64,000 nucleotides of DNA from Brachionus manjavacas (lineage: Eukaryota; Rotifera; Eurotatoria; Ploima; Brachionidae): positions 7,392,501-7,456,500 of the forward strand of contig JAHQIY010000001.1 in the NCBI GenBank assembly GCA_019054805.1, written 5' to 3'. The notes under the pieces are model-generated. The model was not told where the DNA came from and searched no databases. It saw only the letters and a list, made by a program, of their open reading frames with translations. Each line of letters opens with the position of its first letter. Position 1 is the stretch's first letter. Of the stretch, positions 24,471 to 36,617 are shown one piece after another. A program made the translations under genes and the position numbers.

Positions 24471-24797
24471 CAGAGTTGGTAAAAAGTCAAAGTCATATTT
24501 GACTTATAAAAATTAGTCAAAATAAATATTCTATAATAAAATAATCAAATTGTTGTCTTTCAAATTAAAATTTTTTTTAATTTTTCAAGTAAATAATCAA
24601 TTACTGATATCTTAGAATTTTTAATTCAATTGAAATTTGAAAGAAAATCATTTAGAATTATAAATTTAAAAAACTAACAAAAAATCAATATTCTTTTAAT
24701 TTTATTTAAGTTGTTAAACGTAAATTACTTAAAAAATCAAAGTTGGTCTTGACTTTTGCAGAATTTTAAATAAACTTTTGACTTTTGACCAACTCTA
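24471..24797. mobile_element. MITE, hAT-like inverted ends AGAGTTGGT
   Basis: The left end reads AGAGTTGGTAAAAAGTCAAA and the inverted right end AGAGTTGGTCAAAAGTCAAA: 18 or more of 20 bases match. Flanks are ACTTAGTC on the left and GTTTAGTC on the right, matching at six of eight, compatible with an aged 8-bp duplication. The interior is A+T-rich and non-coding. Probable non-autonomous hAT-type element. Confidence 0.6.
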
Positions 24798-25724
24798 GTT
24801 TAGTCAACTTAATATAATTAATTATAAATAATGCAAAAAAAATATAGTTAAACCTAAAAATTTAACTTAAATAATTAGATTCTAAAAATTAACTATGGGT
24901 TTGGCTCTTCAAATGTTAAAGAAGAAGACTTCTTAATTAAAGAAAAAAATATATAAATTTTAATCATTTCTGATTATAAAATTAACAAATATAAAGAAAC
25001 TACTAACTTAACTTACCCATATTTAAAAATCAAAAGTTTAAAAAATGCTCAAAATTTATTTATGTGGCATCATTGTCACCAAAAAACTTTCAATTATCTA
25101 GAAATTAAGTTCAAATACCACAACTTTTGAATAAAATATCCAAATTATTTAAAAGTCTTTGGCTCGGACTTTTTATTATCCGGAACGGTATAAAGAATAT
25201 AAAAAATTTTAATTTTTTATTTATTCAAGTACAGTATTTTTTCTAATTCAAAGATTGACACAAAAATAACACAAGTCACAGTTATATGCCAAAAATGAGT
25301 CACTATTTTCATTTTTTATTTTTTTTACTTTTTAGTTAAATTTTTTTTAAACAAGGTTTATTCAATTAAAACAACTTATTCTTTAGATTTGAAAGAAACC
25401 GAAATAATAACTTTTTGTAAAAATCAAAGTTCTTTTCAATATTAAGAACTTTTTGTAAAAATCCGAGCAATATCTCTTGAATTCACTAAAATTAGTTTGA
25501 TTTCCTCATTTAAAAATTTTTAAAGTTCAGCACTAGGTAGAAAACATCCAACTAATTAAAATTAGCATTTTTTGAAATTAAATGCTAATTTTAATATCTA
25601 AAAATAATTTCGATATTTTAAATTTTAGCTAATACATTTAATGTTTCAGCATATTAAAATGCTAATTTTCAACTTTTCAAAGATTTTTAATTTATAAAAA
25701 ATTCAATGTTTAAAAAAAAATATT
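24798..25724. other. Intergenic, no gene seen
   Basis: A+T-rich sequence without long frames or recognisable motifs. Confidence 0.4.
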
Positions 25725-27041
25725 TTTAAAATAATAATAATAATAATAATAATAATAAAGGTACGGCAAGCAAGCTTGCGGATGAGGCCTACTTGGAGGT
25801 CGCTAAACAGGGACAAAAAATACAGAGATAGAAGAACATATAAGTTTTTAGAGTCAGTAGACATTATTTACAGTACAAAAGTAAGAGGGAAATTATAAGA
25901 AACTGAGAGGGGTATATAGTAGAAATTTATTGTAAAAAAAAGTTTTATGTGGTAAAATTTCTAAAAATTTAATTTTTATCTTAAGTATCCTGATCTAGAA
26001 TTAATAGTATTAGTAGAAGTAGTATTTATTACTGCAACTCGAGTTAGACTAGTTGCACTAGCAATTTCTTCGGGTTTGTAAAATAATAAAATCTCTGACT
26101 TCAATTCCTTACTCTTTCTCGAACCAATTATTGAAGTTTCTTCTAAGATTATACCTTTTACTGTTAGGCCTAGTGTTTAAGTTGTAGTTTAAACCTTTAC
26201 TGAAATTCACTTTCTCTCAAATATTGTTCACTAGTTTGAATATTTAGATTAGATCTCCTCGTATTCTTCTTGTTTTTAGACTTGATAAATTCAGCCTAGA
26301 TAGCCGCTGTGGATACTCCAAATTTGCAAGGCCAGGTACTAACCGCGTCGCCCTACGTTGCACTTTTTCTATCTCATCTATATATTTTTCTAAGTAAGGA
26401 TACTATGAGCTGATGGCATATTCCAAATGAGGTCTGATCAGTGAACAGTATAGTAGTCTTACTATTTTTGTTGTTGGAAATTTGAAAGATCTGCGAATCA
26501 TTCCCAATAAACAGTTTGCTCTTACAGTCACATTTTTGATTTGAGAATCCCATTTCAAGTCACTTTGGATATTAATACCCAAATCTCTTTCGCAAACAGA
26601 CTTGCTTAGCGGTTTTGAATCGATGGTGTTATCAAATTTTGTGTTCATGTTCCCAATATGTAAAACTTTGCACTTATAAATATTCAGTGATGCTGACCAG
26701 TCCTTTGACCATCTACATAAGTTGTCTAAATCCGATTGTAGACTAAGAATCGAACTGAAGCTCTTGATAACGGACATAATTTTTGTATCATCAGCATAAG
26801 TTTCACATTCATTTTTGATGATTTCTAACATGTCATTAATGTAAATAACAAAAAGTAATGGCCCAAGCACTGACCTCTGAGGCACTCCACTTATCACATC
26901 TATCCAATCTGAACATGCTTCACCAAGTACTACTTTCTGGGTTCTACCCTTCAGAAAAAGCTTATCATGAGAAACTCTATCGAATGCTTTGGCAAAATAA
27001 TGATGAAACTTGAAACAAATTTCACCATTTTGAAACTTCAT
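25725..27041 (-). mobile_element. Second CR1-like LINE, internally deleted
   Basis: Minus strand. Reverse-transcriptase pieces are [33 protein letters not shown] and an intact catalytic YADDTK, then ERDLGINIQSDLKWDSQI and IRPHLEYA. A stop and frame decay follow, then YPYLEKYIDEIEKVQRRATR and RRIRGDLIQIFKL down to about 26170. Compared with the copy at 3.2-4.4 kb, about 25 residues between FDRVSHDKL and FLKGRTQKV are missing, so the copy is dead. The 3' region (about 25760-25920) is non-coding and ends in a (AAT)n tract at about 25728-25758. 5'-truncated; no endonuclease present. Confidence 0.8.
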
Positions 27042-27369
27042 AAAAAAAATGTTAATACGTGTTATTTTTCAAATTAATAAAAAATTTGTGGCTCTCAAAT
27101 CTTTTTTATTTTCATGTGGTTTTTCGTAAACAAAATTAAAATAAATATAAGCAAATATATTTTTTACATTGTTTTTTAGGATCAATAATTGATTAAATTA
27201 TCTAAAATTAATGCATTCTTTTAAATCTTACCAAAATTATTTTTTTTTTTTTTAATTTTTGAACAACCATTTTATTCATCGTTGAATAGCTTTTAAAAAT
27301 CAAATTAAAAAATTTGGATATTCTAAATTCATAAATTTTTATGGTTTATTTTCTCATTTTTAAATAAGA

Positions 27370-29564
27370 CTATGCGAAAACCAATTGAAGAATAGCAACA
27401 ACTTTGACTGATTTTAAATCTTCCAAAATTGATTCAACGTGAAGCTTATTAGGAACCGACATTAGACTTTGTCTTCTGTATAAAAATATTCCTGCAGCGA
27501 ATACTTTATAAATTATAATAGTATTATTTTATTTATTTTCTTTAATTATCAAGAAAATTCTACTCACCAGGTAAAATTTCTAATGAATTAAAAGCCAAAA
27601 TTCTATCCCAAAGCTCCAACAACTGAGACGATTGTAAGTACCCAGAAAAAGCTCTTATTATCCATTTGAAAGCAATTTTAATCGGCTGAATATCCATTTT
27701 TCTTAATTGACAGAACAATTTTGGATCCTTGGATTGAAGAACATTTTCGAAAAGTGCGCAGAGACCAACTATTGACTGTGGATCACTAGATATAATGCTC
27801 AACTTGTAAAAATGATTAACAAAAAATTTTCGAAATATAAAATATAAAAGGACTGGGTCAGCAAACACATAGCATATAGGTGCCACTAGCATCGAAAATC
27901 CATCAAATGGAATAAAGCCATTTGGAGGATAGATAACTGGATGATATTTCGAATCAGTTGAGTTTTTAAGTTTTATAAACCCTTTCGGAGGTTGGATAAA
28001 CTTTTCTTCATAACACTTGAGGACATGTGTATCTCTAGCGAACATAAGTAAAACTTGATAAAGCAGATCTTCGAATACGAACAATTGATCATCATTTACA
28101 GCTTTGATTTTTACATCCTTTAAAAATATTAAACTTTATAAAATAAATTATTAATTCTTTTTTGTTAAATTTTACTTTATAATAAATAGAATCAATTAGA
28201 AAATCAAAGTCAAAAACACACTGTCTTAGATAATTGTAGTAAATAATATCCTTAAATAAAATTAGTCTAAATTATCCCTTAGTTTCTTTTTAATTAAAAG
28301 AACAATTACTAAATTTCCGACATTGACATTTAAAATTTGAGACCATAATTTGGAGCGAAGACTTCTAGTACAACCAGTTTTTGAAAATTCTTTTGACAAA
28401 ATTACATCGTTTATTTCAACAACTTAAAATAAAATATTAATATTTTATTGTACATTTTGGTCTATTTAAACCTTTTACTCCGTTTTTATGTTTCTCTTGT
28501 TCTATTACACTATTCAAATTTTCATCAAGACCACTCTGAAAAAAATCAAGGGATATTCTTTCGTATTGCTTTTTCTTGGAAAATAAAAAATTTCAAAATA
28601 AAAATAATTCCTAATTGTTTGATCTTACCAAATCTTTTAAACTCTTTATACTAATAGGAACATTGATCAAACCAGTCATTGAATTAATAGCCAAGTCGCT
28701 TAAATTGCTACATTTAAGCGATAGAATATGCTCTGTTTAAAAATTAAAAAACTTATTTTTTTTAATATTTATCTTTAAATACCTAGAAGTTCCGAGGTAG
28801 AAAATATTGGTCGAAATTTTTTCATGTCTAAAGAAAAAAATTGTACATTATAAATTATCTAAAAGTATGCATATCAATACCAGACACATTAGTTCCAAGT
28901 TCATTCCAAATCCGTTTTAATTCTTGACCTTCTACAATGCTTCGCTAGAACACAGTAATTATTTAGAGTTTCATAAATTTACACTTTTAGATTACTTTTT
29001 TTGCCAAAGGCATATTTAATTCGGTACAGATTAAATTAAAGTTTTTTATAAGTTTCTTCTCCCATTGAGTCTGTTATTCATAAAAAAATTTAATTTCAAT
29101 AAGGATTATCACTTAAAATTTTTCTTTTCGAAATTTAAAAAAAATTATTTTTTTCAAAATGCTTTCCAAAATTAAATAAATTTTAAATTTATAAACCTGA
29201 GCTTTTGTCAAATAACTGCCAGACAAATCGTTTCTCTCAATTATAGAGTTAAATTCAAGATTTGTGTAAATCAAATTTGTTATTTTTCTAGAAGATGCTG
29301 TAAGAAAAATTAGAAAAAAAATTATTTCAAATAAACTTAAAAAATTTACTCGAATTTTTTATTTTTTCCATTAGAACTTCGTTCATGTTTATCAAAGATA
29401 CGTTTGGAGAATTACTGGCCAATTCCTTGGAACATCAAGATAGAAATCTATCTAAATATTTCAGAAATTACCTGCACATTTTTCAAAAATTCGTAATATG
29501 CTTGGGTGTTGAAAACTGACTGACTTATGTCCATTCCAGTATTATGCTTGGATTCTTGGTACAT
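27370..29564 (-). CDS. TBC1D19: TBC1D19 homologue, Rab-GAP TBC domain
   Basis: About twelve short exons: 29472-29564 (ATG), 29350-29425, 29197-29297, 28996-29070, 28881-28944, 28783-28827, about 28630-28736, about 28455-28540, about 28302-28430, about 28172-28251, 27568-28117 and 27370-27503. The order matches TBC1D19: AQTQWEKKLIKNFNLICTEL, KKFRPIFSTSELL, RSLRSKLWSQILNVNV (start of the TBC fold), DSIYYKDVKIKAVNDDQLFV, VFEDLLYQVLLMFARD, YPPNGFIPFDGFSMLVAPIC, then IAFKWIIRAFSGYLQSSQLL and LWDRILAFNSLEILP. TBC proteins usually accelerate GTP hydrolysis by Rab GTPases. The arginine and glutamine fingers of active TBC domains (IxxDxxR and YxQ) are not obvious here, so activity is uncertain, as for this subfamily generally. 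Introns are mostly 50-100 bp. Head-to-head with the gene at 29838. Confidence 0.9.
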
Positions 29565-29837
29565 TTTTTTTTACTTAAGTTCAATTTTTAATAAAAGGAA
29601 ATGCACACGACTTTCTCAGAACTGAATTCTCCATGGAGATAAAACGATTTAGCAAGGACTTAATTCACGGCGTACTCACTTAAAAGCAAATTCAGATTCA
29701 AATTCACTTTTTTTCAGTTTAATTAAATACAGAAACTAGCTTAAAAATTAGAATTTTTTATTTACAAAAGATCTTTAAAAAAATAGAATAATAAAATTTA
29801 TCATTTTAGCATCAAATTAAAACGATAATAAAATAAA
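29565..29837. promoter_or_regulatory. Shared divergent promoter region
   Basis: Only 273 bp separate the start codons of the minus-strand TBC1D19 gene and the plus-strand gene at 29838. Both promoters and 5' leaders must overlap here unless there are distant non-coding exons. No specific factor site is recognised. Confidence 0.45.
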
Positions 29838-30570
29838 ATGAAAAGAAAAATATCTGCGCTAATGGTCCAACTTTTTGTTCTGATTTCATGCCATATTGCA
29901 TTCTCAGAATATGTAAGCGAAGACGATCCGCCATGCATGTAAGCAAGCCATTAAAACAAGTATTGCCAGGTAAAAAGTTTAAAATTTTTAAAGTGAAGAT
30001 TGCAATTCAGTGCCATTGAGTGAAAAATCGAAATGCATTCAGGCTTACGCGGAATTTTACAACTATCGAATGGTCAAGAGTGTTTTTAATTTTGCCAAAA
30101 TATCGGTCTATGCCGGTCTGTGGAACACACGTTATGTATTTTTAGCTAAATATTATTTTTGTTATCATTATTTTCATATTTTTTTCTAGGAAAAAGCAGA
30201 TCCAATGCTTTTTGAAAGAGTTTTTATGGATACTTTGAATCAATATAATGACTCGGCAGTCCTTGGACAACTCAGTTTTGAGACATTGAATAGAACTGCG
30301 CTTTATTTGTATGAAAGATTGAAAGTTTGGACCAAAAAACGCGAGTCTACAAATAAAATACCTTTCGAATCCTATCCCAGCTTGAAGTGTCCTACTCCTT
30401 GTATTTATGAATTAATAACATGGCAGTCCTTGTTTTACATATCATTAGTTATTTTTGTACTTGCTTTGTTTACAGTTTTGTTTTATTCAATATTTTTAAG
30501 AAGACAATACGTCTCGCTTAGAAATCGATTTAAAAATTCCAAATTTTCCAAAGTCAATATAGAATCGTAG
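29838..30570 (+). CDS. Unrecognised single-pass membrane protein with signal peptide
   Basis: Inferred exons 29838-29938, 30021-30135 and 30190-30570 give 198 residues. The N-terminus is a clear signal peptide (KRKISALMVQLFVLISCHIA). The lumenal part holds cysteines (PPC, KSKC, then KCPTPC just before the membrane), a CIQAYAEFYNYR segment and NRTALYLYERLKVW, which carries one N-glycosylation sequon. A transmembrane helix (LFYISLVIFVLALFTVLFY) is followed by a short basic tail (RRQYVSLRNRFKN). This predicts a type I membrane protein. The exon 1-exon 2 acceptor (after CATTGAG) was chosen by phase; the more obvious TTCAG ten bases upstream gives a stop. I do not recognise the family. It shares an upstream region with TBC1D19. 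Confidence 0.75.
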
Positions 30571-31620
30571 AGATAATTTGAAAAAATTCGTATAAAATGC
30601 TTAGTTATATTAATTCCATTTGGTTCTTATCTTTAATTACATTATGTTAAATATTTTTTAAAAATTGCTTAGAATAAATAATCATTTATATTTTTAAATA
30701 AAAATTCAAAAGAAAAATTTTGATTTTGATTTTAATCCTTTCAGTCCCAATTGGACACAGGTGTTCCGTAATAAACAAAGTCTGCTTATCAATATGTTCA
30801 CTAATACAGATTTAAAAAGAAAATTTGAATATAATTTCAGAAAATACAGAATTTTCTTTTTAATTCAACAAATAATTCCAATTACTTTAGCTAAGACTTG
30901 AGAATTTTCACAACGCTACTGTCAATTTGTTCCTGAAACTGAAACGGTAAGATGGCTACAAAAAATTTGTTTAAAATAAAAATTTGTTATTAATTATTAA
31001 GAATTTGACTATTTAATTGAATTTATCATAACTACTAATATTTGATCTAAAAATAAATTTTCTACTCTATTAAATAAAAGCCGATTAAAAATCGAGATAA
31101 ATTTGTTGTAATTGCACAGTTTTTATATAGCCAAATGAGATCTTAACTTAAACAATACAAAAATTATAGGCAATGGCCATATATTTTAAATAATGAAATA
31201 AATTAGAATGCATTTAAAAATTTGATTCCAAAAATCTAAAAAAGACTAAAAAGATTTTAAAACTACTAAATGTTTTAAATTGTGAAGTCATTTTGCAAAA
31301 AAAGGCTTTTTAAAAAGTTTAAAGATAAATTTATAAGGAGAATTCAAAAAATAGGATAAAATAAGACAAAATTTAATTTGAAATTGATTATGATCTTAAA
31401 TGATTCGTAAAAAATGGTATCTAAGCCATTCCACTTTTTTCACCGTTGATATAAAAAATTCTCTTTGGAACAATAGTGCAATTAAAATTAATGATAATAA
31501 GTAAAAGCTTCTGTGGGTGAGCTTGCGAAGATATAATAGTGTAGTAAAGGCTGAGTGTGTGAATGATAAGCTCGGTATCTAGTTAAACACTTTATTTAAA
31601 ATAAGTTAAGAAGATAACAA
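30571..31620. other. Intergenic, no gene seen
   Basis: AATAAA signals occur about 100 bp after the stop of the preceding gene. The rest is A+T-rich and shows nothing recognisable. Confidence 0.4.
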
Positions 31621-31629
31621 CTACTGAAC

Positions 31630-32570
31630 TTTAAAATATTGGGTCCACTTCCAGTAACGAAAGACGGTGCAAAATACATAATAGTCTTCATTTGTCACTT
31701 CACTAAATGGATTTAATTGTACAGCCTAAATACATTAGAAGCAAGTGAAGCGGCAAAGTGCTTTATGGACTTAGTTTGTCGACATTGTGTGCCAGAGAGT
31801 TTCTAGTCAGATCAAGGAAGGAATTTTGAGTCGAGCTTTTTAAAGAAGTTTTAGAATTAATTGACGTTCATAAATTAAGAACTACTGCTTACCATCCACA
31901 ATGTGACGATCAAACGGAAAGATTTAATAGAACGTTGATTTCAATGATTAAAGTTTGAAATCAACGATTAAAGTGAAAATAAACTATGATAGAAATGTAA
32001 AGCAGATGAATTATAACATTGGTGATAAAGTATGACTATTGAACTCGGAGAAAAAGAAAGGGAAGAATCCTAAGCTGTCTAAAACTAGGAAAGGACCTTA
32101 TGAAGTGTTGGCTAAAATAACGGAACTTACCTACAAAATTAAACAGATAAACGGAAAGTAGAAGTTGATTGTCAACATGAATAGAATTAAAAAATGCTTT
32201 ATGATAGCCGTCCAGCAAGAAGAAATTTCTCTGTCTCAAGACCAAAATATTACAATAAATGAAGATGGTAATGAAAAAAACCTGGATTCTCCGCACTTCC
32301 CTTCATGTGATGCAGAAATTTATCATCAAATTCCAGAAGACCTTTCGCCGACGTCTCAAGTCATGCCGGTTAGATCAGATTCTGACGACCTAAGTCCATC
32401 AGAATGTAATCAGTTTGCAGTCTGAGAACAGGGCAGTGATTCTTCCGGACCTTAAAAATCTGCCTACACAAAAGAAGAAACGAGGAAGACTAAGGAAGAT
32501 CTTTAGCACTAGTAACTATACAAGTAGAAGACAGCCATTGAAAAAAGTTACCCGCGGAAAGCTTCTTAAA
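31630..32570 (+). mobile_element. Dead Ty3/gypsy integrase region
   Basis: Translated pieces in shifting frames match the gypsy integrase core: GPLPVTKDGAKYIIVFICHF, CFMDLVCRHCVPES, SDQGRNFESSF and HPQCDDQTERFNRTL. The C-terminal GPY/F module follows: KTRKGPYEVLAKITELTYKI, then a basic KKKRGRLRK stretch at about 32470-32500. The first catalytic aspartate (usually in the IDHFTKW motif) is replaced by cysteine (ICHFTKW). Several stops and frameshifts interrupt the gene, and part of the core between the DDE glutamate and the C-terminal module is missing. The 86-codon open frame 32165-32425 is part of this tail. No reverse transcriptase, gag or long terminal repeats are visible nearby. Confidence 0.75.
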
Positions 32571-33340
32571 AAATACATTTAAGAAGAAAACTTTGCAATA
32601 TGGTGAACAATTACTGGAAAAGTTATTAATGGTTTACGAAATTGTGTTCACAATGGAAGCAATTATGCTGGGAAAGGAAGGAGTGATGGGACACGAAGTC
32701 CAATTTAGTGATTTAGGACGGTCATCAAGTGGTTGGCATGGGACTTAAGATGGGTCAAAAAGGTTGGCATCCTGGCCATGGTGGAAAAGGCTGTTTGAAG
32801 AAAGTGGAGCGGAAATGGAATTCTTTAATCAATAGACCAAATGTTTATTACATGTGGGCTATGCGAGGGAAGATATAAAGTTGATGATTATAGTGTGCAA
32901 CTATTGGATTGCCAGACAAAAACTTGCGAAAATTGTGGGGAGGATTGAAAAAGAAGATTGAAAAAGCTCAGCACTTACTGACTAGTAGCCCGTCAGTTGT
33001 CCCTATTTTTAGCTGCCCGCGTTGAAAAAAGGGACTAACAGAGGATGAGTTCGCACAGCAAATTGTTTAATGCATGGTCACTCGTTAAAATTGCAGACTG
33101 TGCAAGGGAGTAATTGGTCATAATTACAAATGTATGGCATGCCCAGTCTGTACAACCATCTCAAATGTGGAGGATTGGTTAATTTTTTCTAATTTTGGTC
33201 ATATGTTTTAGGGGACGATGAATGCTGCAGAAGGTACAAGCAGCATTTTATGACCGGAGAGGGAAGATAAGTATGCGACACATCTAGACCCCGGAACAGG
33301 ACACTGCTAAAAATTAGAATGCCCTAGGAAGGAAGCCTGA
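32571..33340 (+). pseudogene. Degraded coding with cysteine clusters downstream of integrase
   Basis: Short coding-like pieces in changing frames include FITCGLCEGRYKVDDYS then CQTKTCENCG (about 32850-32940), and NCRLCKGVIGHNYKCMACPV (about 33100-33150). The spaced CxxC pairs resemble a zinc-binding module, but the frames are broken and I cannot name a family. G+C content is higher than in the surroundings. It could be an extra gene of the retroelement or a captured host gene fragment. Confidence 0.3.
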
Positions 33341-33629
33341 TGATTAACATGATCGTGAGATTTCTTTTGCATTTAATTAATCTGATGACTTTTTTGCTAA
33401 AATTGCAGGAAAAGTTCTGTTTCACTTATTAATTGTCCTTTGTCCAATTATTTTCAATGAGCATCTTTTAAAAAAAAATTATAAAATTATTATTAAGATT
33501 TTTTGTTATTGAAATTTACACAAAAAATTAAATTTTTTTTGATTTCTATGATTTTTATTTTTTAATTGAACTGAGTCAAATAACTAGCATCGGGAATCCA
33601 TCAGTCAGAAACAAGGACAAATGAAATTT

Positions 33630-33790
33630 CTTCCGTTCCAGGTAGTTATTGTTGCGGAAAAATGATATTTATGCCGTCCCAGGTGGTTATTATGGAAGCT
33701 AAGCAAGTGTTGGACTTTTTTTTTTTTTTAATTTTTAAAGCCTAGACTTGGACTTAATTTTGGGACTTTTAAACAGCTCTGGCTAAAAAG
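33630..33790. repeat. Imperfect 40-bp repeat and MITE end
   Basis: CCGTTCCAGGTAGTTATT (about 33634) recurs as CCGTCCCAGGTGGTTATT (about 33675). Next to it, 33740-33784 read backwards is AGAGCTGTTTAAAAGTCCCA then AATTAAGTCCAAGTC, matching the end of the MITE at 53247-53653. Confidence 0.5.
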
Positions 33791-34592
33791 AGTAAAAAAC
33801 CTTTTTTTGTTTGAGAATTTAATTAAAACATTTTTTAGATAATCAATATTAAATTAAATAATAATTTAAGTTTCTTAATTTAAAGAGAAATTTTTTTGTC
33901 TCAAAATCTTTACTTATAAAATTAAATTCTGTTTTTTTGATAAAAAAGTGATTTAAAAACTCGTATTATTATTAAGTTTAAAACTAAATTTTTACTCTAA
34001 AAATACCAATTTGCGAATCTTCTAACACTTGAATGAATGTAATTAAAAAACAAAAACATTGAAAAAAAGGAAATTTATTTCAACAAGTTGACAAAATTGA
34101 AATTCTTAAAAAAAATTAGATTATTTTTCTTTTTCAGTCCTTTGATTTCGATTTAAAAAAAAACATTTTTAAAGTAAATTAAGATAATTTTAAATTAAAA
34201 TCTAAATTTTTTCCAAATTTCGTAATTTAAACTGGAAAATTTACTTAAAAGTGGTTTTGAAAACTTGAAGAATTTTACGTTCTTGTTTTAATCACGAAAA
34301 ATTTTTAAAAGATTTTAGATCGCATCATCACTGTGTATCTTCTCGACTACATTCAATGCAAAATTCCGTTAATTTTTTTATTCTTTCTTTTCTCTTTTAT
34401 TTTCTTAATATTTTTTTTAAAATAGAAAAAAAAATTTTTGATTAATTTTATATTTAGAATGCTAATGATTAAAACAAAGAAATATTCCATACAAAAAATA
34501 TATATTATAATTTAAATTTGCAAGAAACAAATTTAATAAAAAAAGTTTTTGATTCATTTGCCAAAGTTTTCATAAAAAATAAAAAAATATTG
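33791..34592. other. Intergenic, 3' flank of Hsp70
   Basis: A+T-rich, no frames or motifs recognised. Confidence 0.4.
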
Positions 34593-36617
34593 CTAATTTA
34601 ATTCTTCTATTTTTAGACCATCTTGTTCTGAGTTTTTTTTGTGAATTTTGGACATTATCGGCATAATTGCATTCTGCAAATATTTGAACTTTTCTTCATA
34701 AACTTCAGCATCTTGTTCACGATTTTCTTCCAGCCATGCGATATCTTCTTTGATTAATTTTTCTAAAAGCAAGCGATCATTATCTGCTAGTTTGCTACTG
34801 TATTCTCTAAAAGCTGATCTAGCGCTAAACAAATAACTTTCCAGAGAATTTCTCGAACTAACTCGACGCTTTAATTTCTCATCTTCCTCCTTGTACCTTT
34901 CGGCTTCCTGAATCATTTTCTCAATTTCAAATTTACTCAATCTTCCTTTTTCGTTTTTGATTTTAATATTCTTGCTTTTTCCTGTACTTTCCTCTCTAGC
35001 AGTCACACTCAAAATACCATTGGCATCCACATTAAAGGTGACTTGGACTCTCGGGATGCCTCTGGGAGCTAAAATTTAATCTAGAAAATAAATTTTTAAT
35101 CATTTAAACAATGAATTACCTGGTGGCAGTCCCATTAATTCAAATTTTCCCAGTAAGTTATTATCTTTGGTCATAGATCTTTCTCCTTCATACACTTGAA
35201 CCGTAACTCCTGGCTGATTATCCTCATACGTTGTAAAGTCCTGGGTGACCGTACAAGGTATACGAGAATTTCTCTCAATCAATTTGTTCATAACTCCACC
35301 GACAGTTTCTAAACCAAGAGAAAGTGGAATCACATCCACCAACAAGACATCTCTGATTATTTCGCTTTGGTCTCCAGACAAGATGGCAGCTTGAATTGCT
35401 GCGCCATAGGCAACAGCTTCATCTGGATTGATTGTCTTGTTTAGCTCTTTTCCGCCAAAGTATTCTTCTAGAAACTTTTGAATTTTTGGAATACGAGTTG
35501 AACCACCTACAAGCACCACTTCATCGATTTGACTTCTATCCAATTTGGCATCTCTAAGCGCCTTTTCTACTGGTCTTAGAGTAGATTTAAACAGATCACC
35601 GCACAATTCCTCAAATCTAGCTCGAGAAATTTTTGAATAAAAGTCCAAGCCATCATGAAGAGAGTCTATTTCAATATTGGCCTCAGTTGCAGTAGATAAT
35701 GCTCGTTTGGCTCGCTCGCACGCTGTTCTTAGTCGCCTTATGGCTCTTTGATTTCTGGTTATGTCTTTTTTATACTTTTTCCTAAATTCCTCTACAAAGT
35801 ATTCCACCATTCGACTATCGAAATCCTCTCCGCCTAAATGAGTATCGCCTGCAGTTGCTTTTACCTGAAATAATTGGCCTTCATCTATATTTAATATGGA
35901 AACATCAAATGTTCCACCGCCCAAGTCAAATATTAAGACATTACTGTCACTTTTTAAATTTTTATCTAGACCGTAGGCCAAAGCAGCTGCAGTGGGCTCA
36001 TTTATTATACGCAAAACATTTAGACCAGCTATTAGACCTGCATCTTTGGTGGCCTGTCTCTGTGAATCGTTAAAATAAGCGGGAACTGTTATTACAGCGT
36101 CTATAATCTTTTTATTTTGTTTAAAGATAAAAATTAGATTAAATTATTTTGTCTTTAAAAAACAAAAAAAAAAAACTACTTTTTTTCCAAGAAAATTCTC
36201 GGCTGTTTCCTTCATTTTTGACAATATCATAGCGCTAATTTCCTCCGGTGTAAAAACCTTGCTCTGTCCTTTGTACAATACTTCAATCTTTGGCTTACCT
36301 TTGTCATTGACGATTTTAAAAGGCCAAAATTTTTTGTCCTCTAGAACCATGGGGTCATCATAGCGACGTCCAATAAGTCTCTTTGCGTCAAAGATGGTAT
36401 TTTGTGGATTTGATGCAACTTGGTTCTTGGCGCCGTCACCAATCAGGCGTTCATTTTCTGTGAAAGCAATGTAGCTCGGCGTGGTCCTATTGCCTTGGTC
36501 GTTGGCTATTATCTCTACTTTGCCATTAAAAAACACACCAACACAGGAATATGTTGTTCCTAAATCAATTCCGATTGCTGTTGCACTCAATCGATTTGAT
36601 GCTAAGGTTTTACTCAT
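34593..36617 (-). CDS. HSP70: Hsp70-family chaperone, cytosolic type without EEVD
   Basis: ATP-dependent chaperone. Three exons, 36180-36617, 35120-36107 and 34593-35068, give 633 residues. Nucleotide-binding domain motifs are present: [44 protein letters not shown] and [16 protein letters not shown]. The substrate-binding domain starts at [20 protein letters not shown], and [20 protein letters not shown] spans intron 2 (35069-35119). There is no mitochondrial or ER targeting peptide and no KDEL, so it is cytosolic or nuclear. The C-terminus ends KIEELN instead of EEVD and lacks GGMP repeats, so binding to TPR co-chaperones such as Hop or CHIP is probably weak or absent. Intron 1 (36108-36179) falls after GKK. 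Stress-inducible Hsp70 genes are usually intronless, so this looks like a constitutive or tissue-specific paralogue. An ACCACAG acceptor just before ATG suggests a 5'-UTR intron. Confidence 0.95.

Noticed and set aside
35855..36073. 72-codon plus-strand frame
   Set aside because: Antisense to the Hsp70 nucleotide-binding domain.
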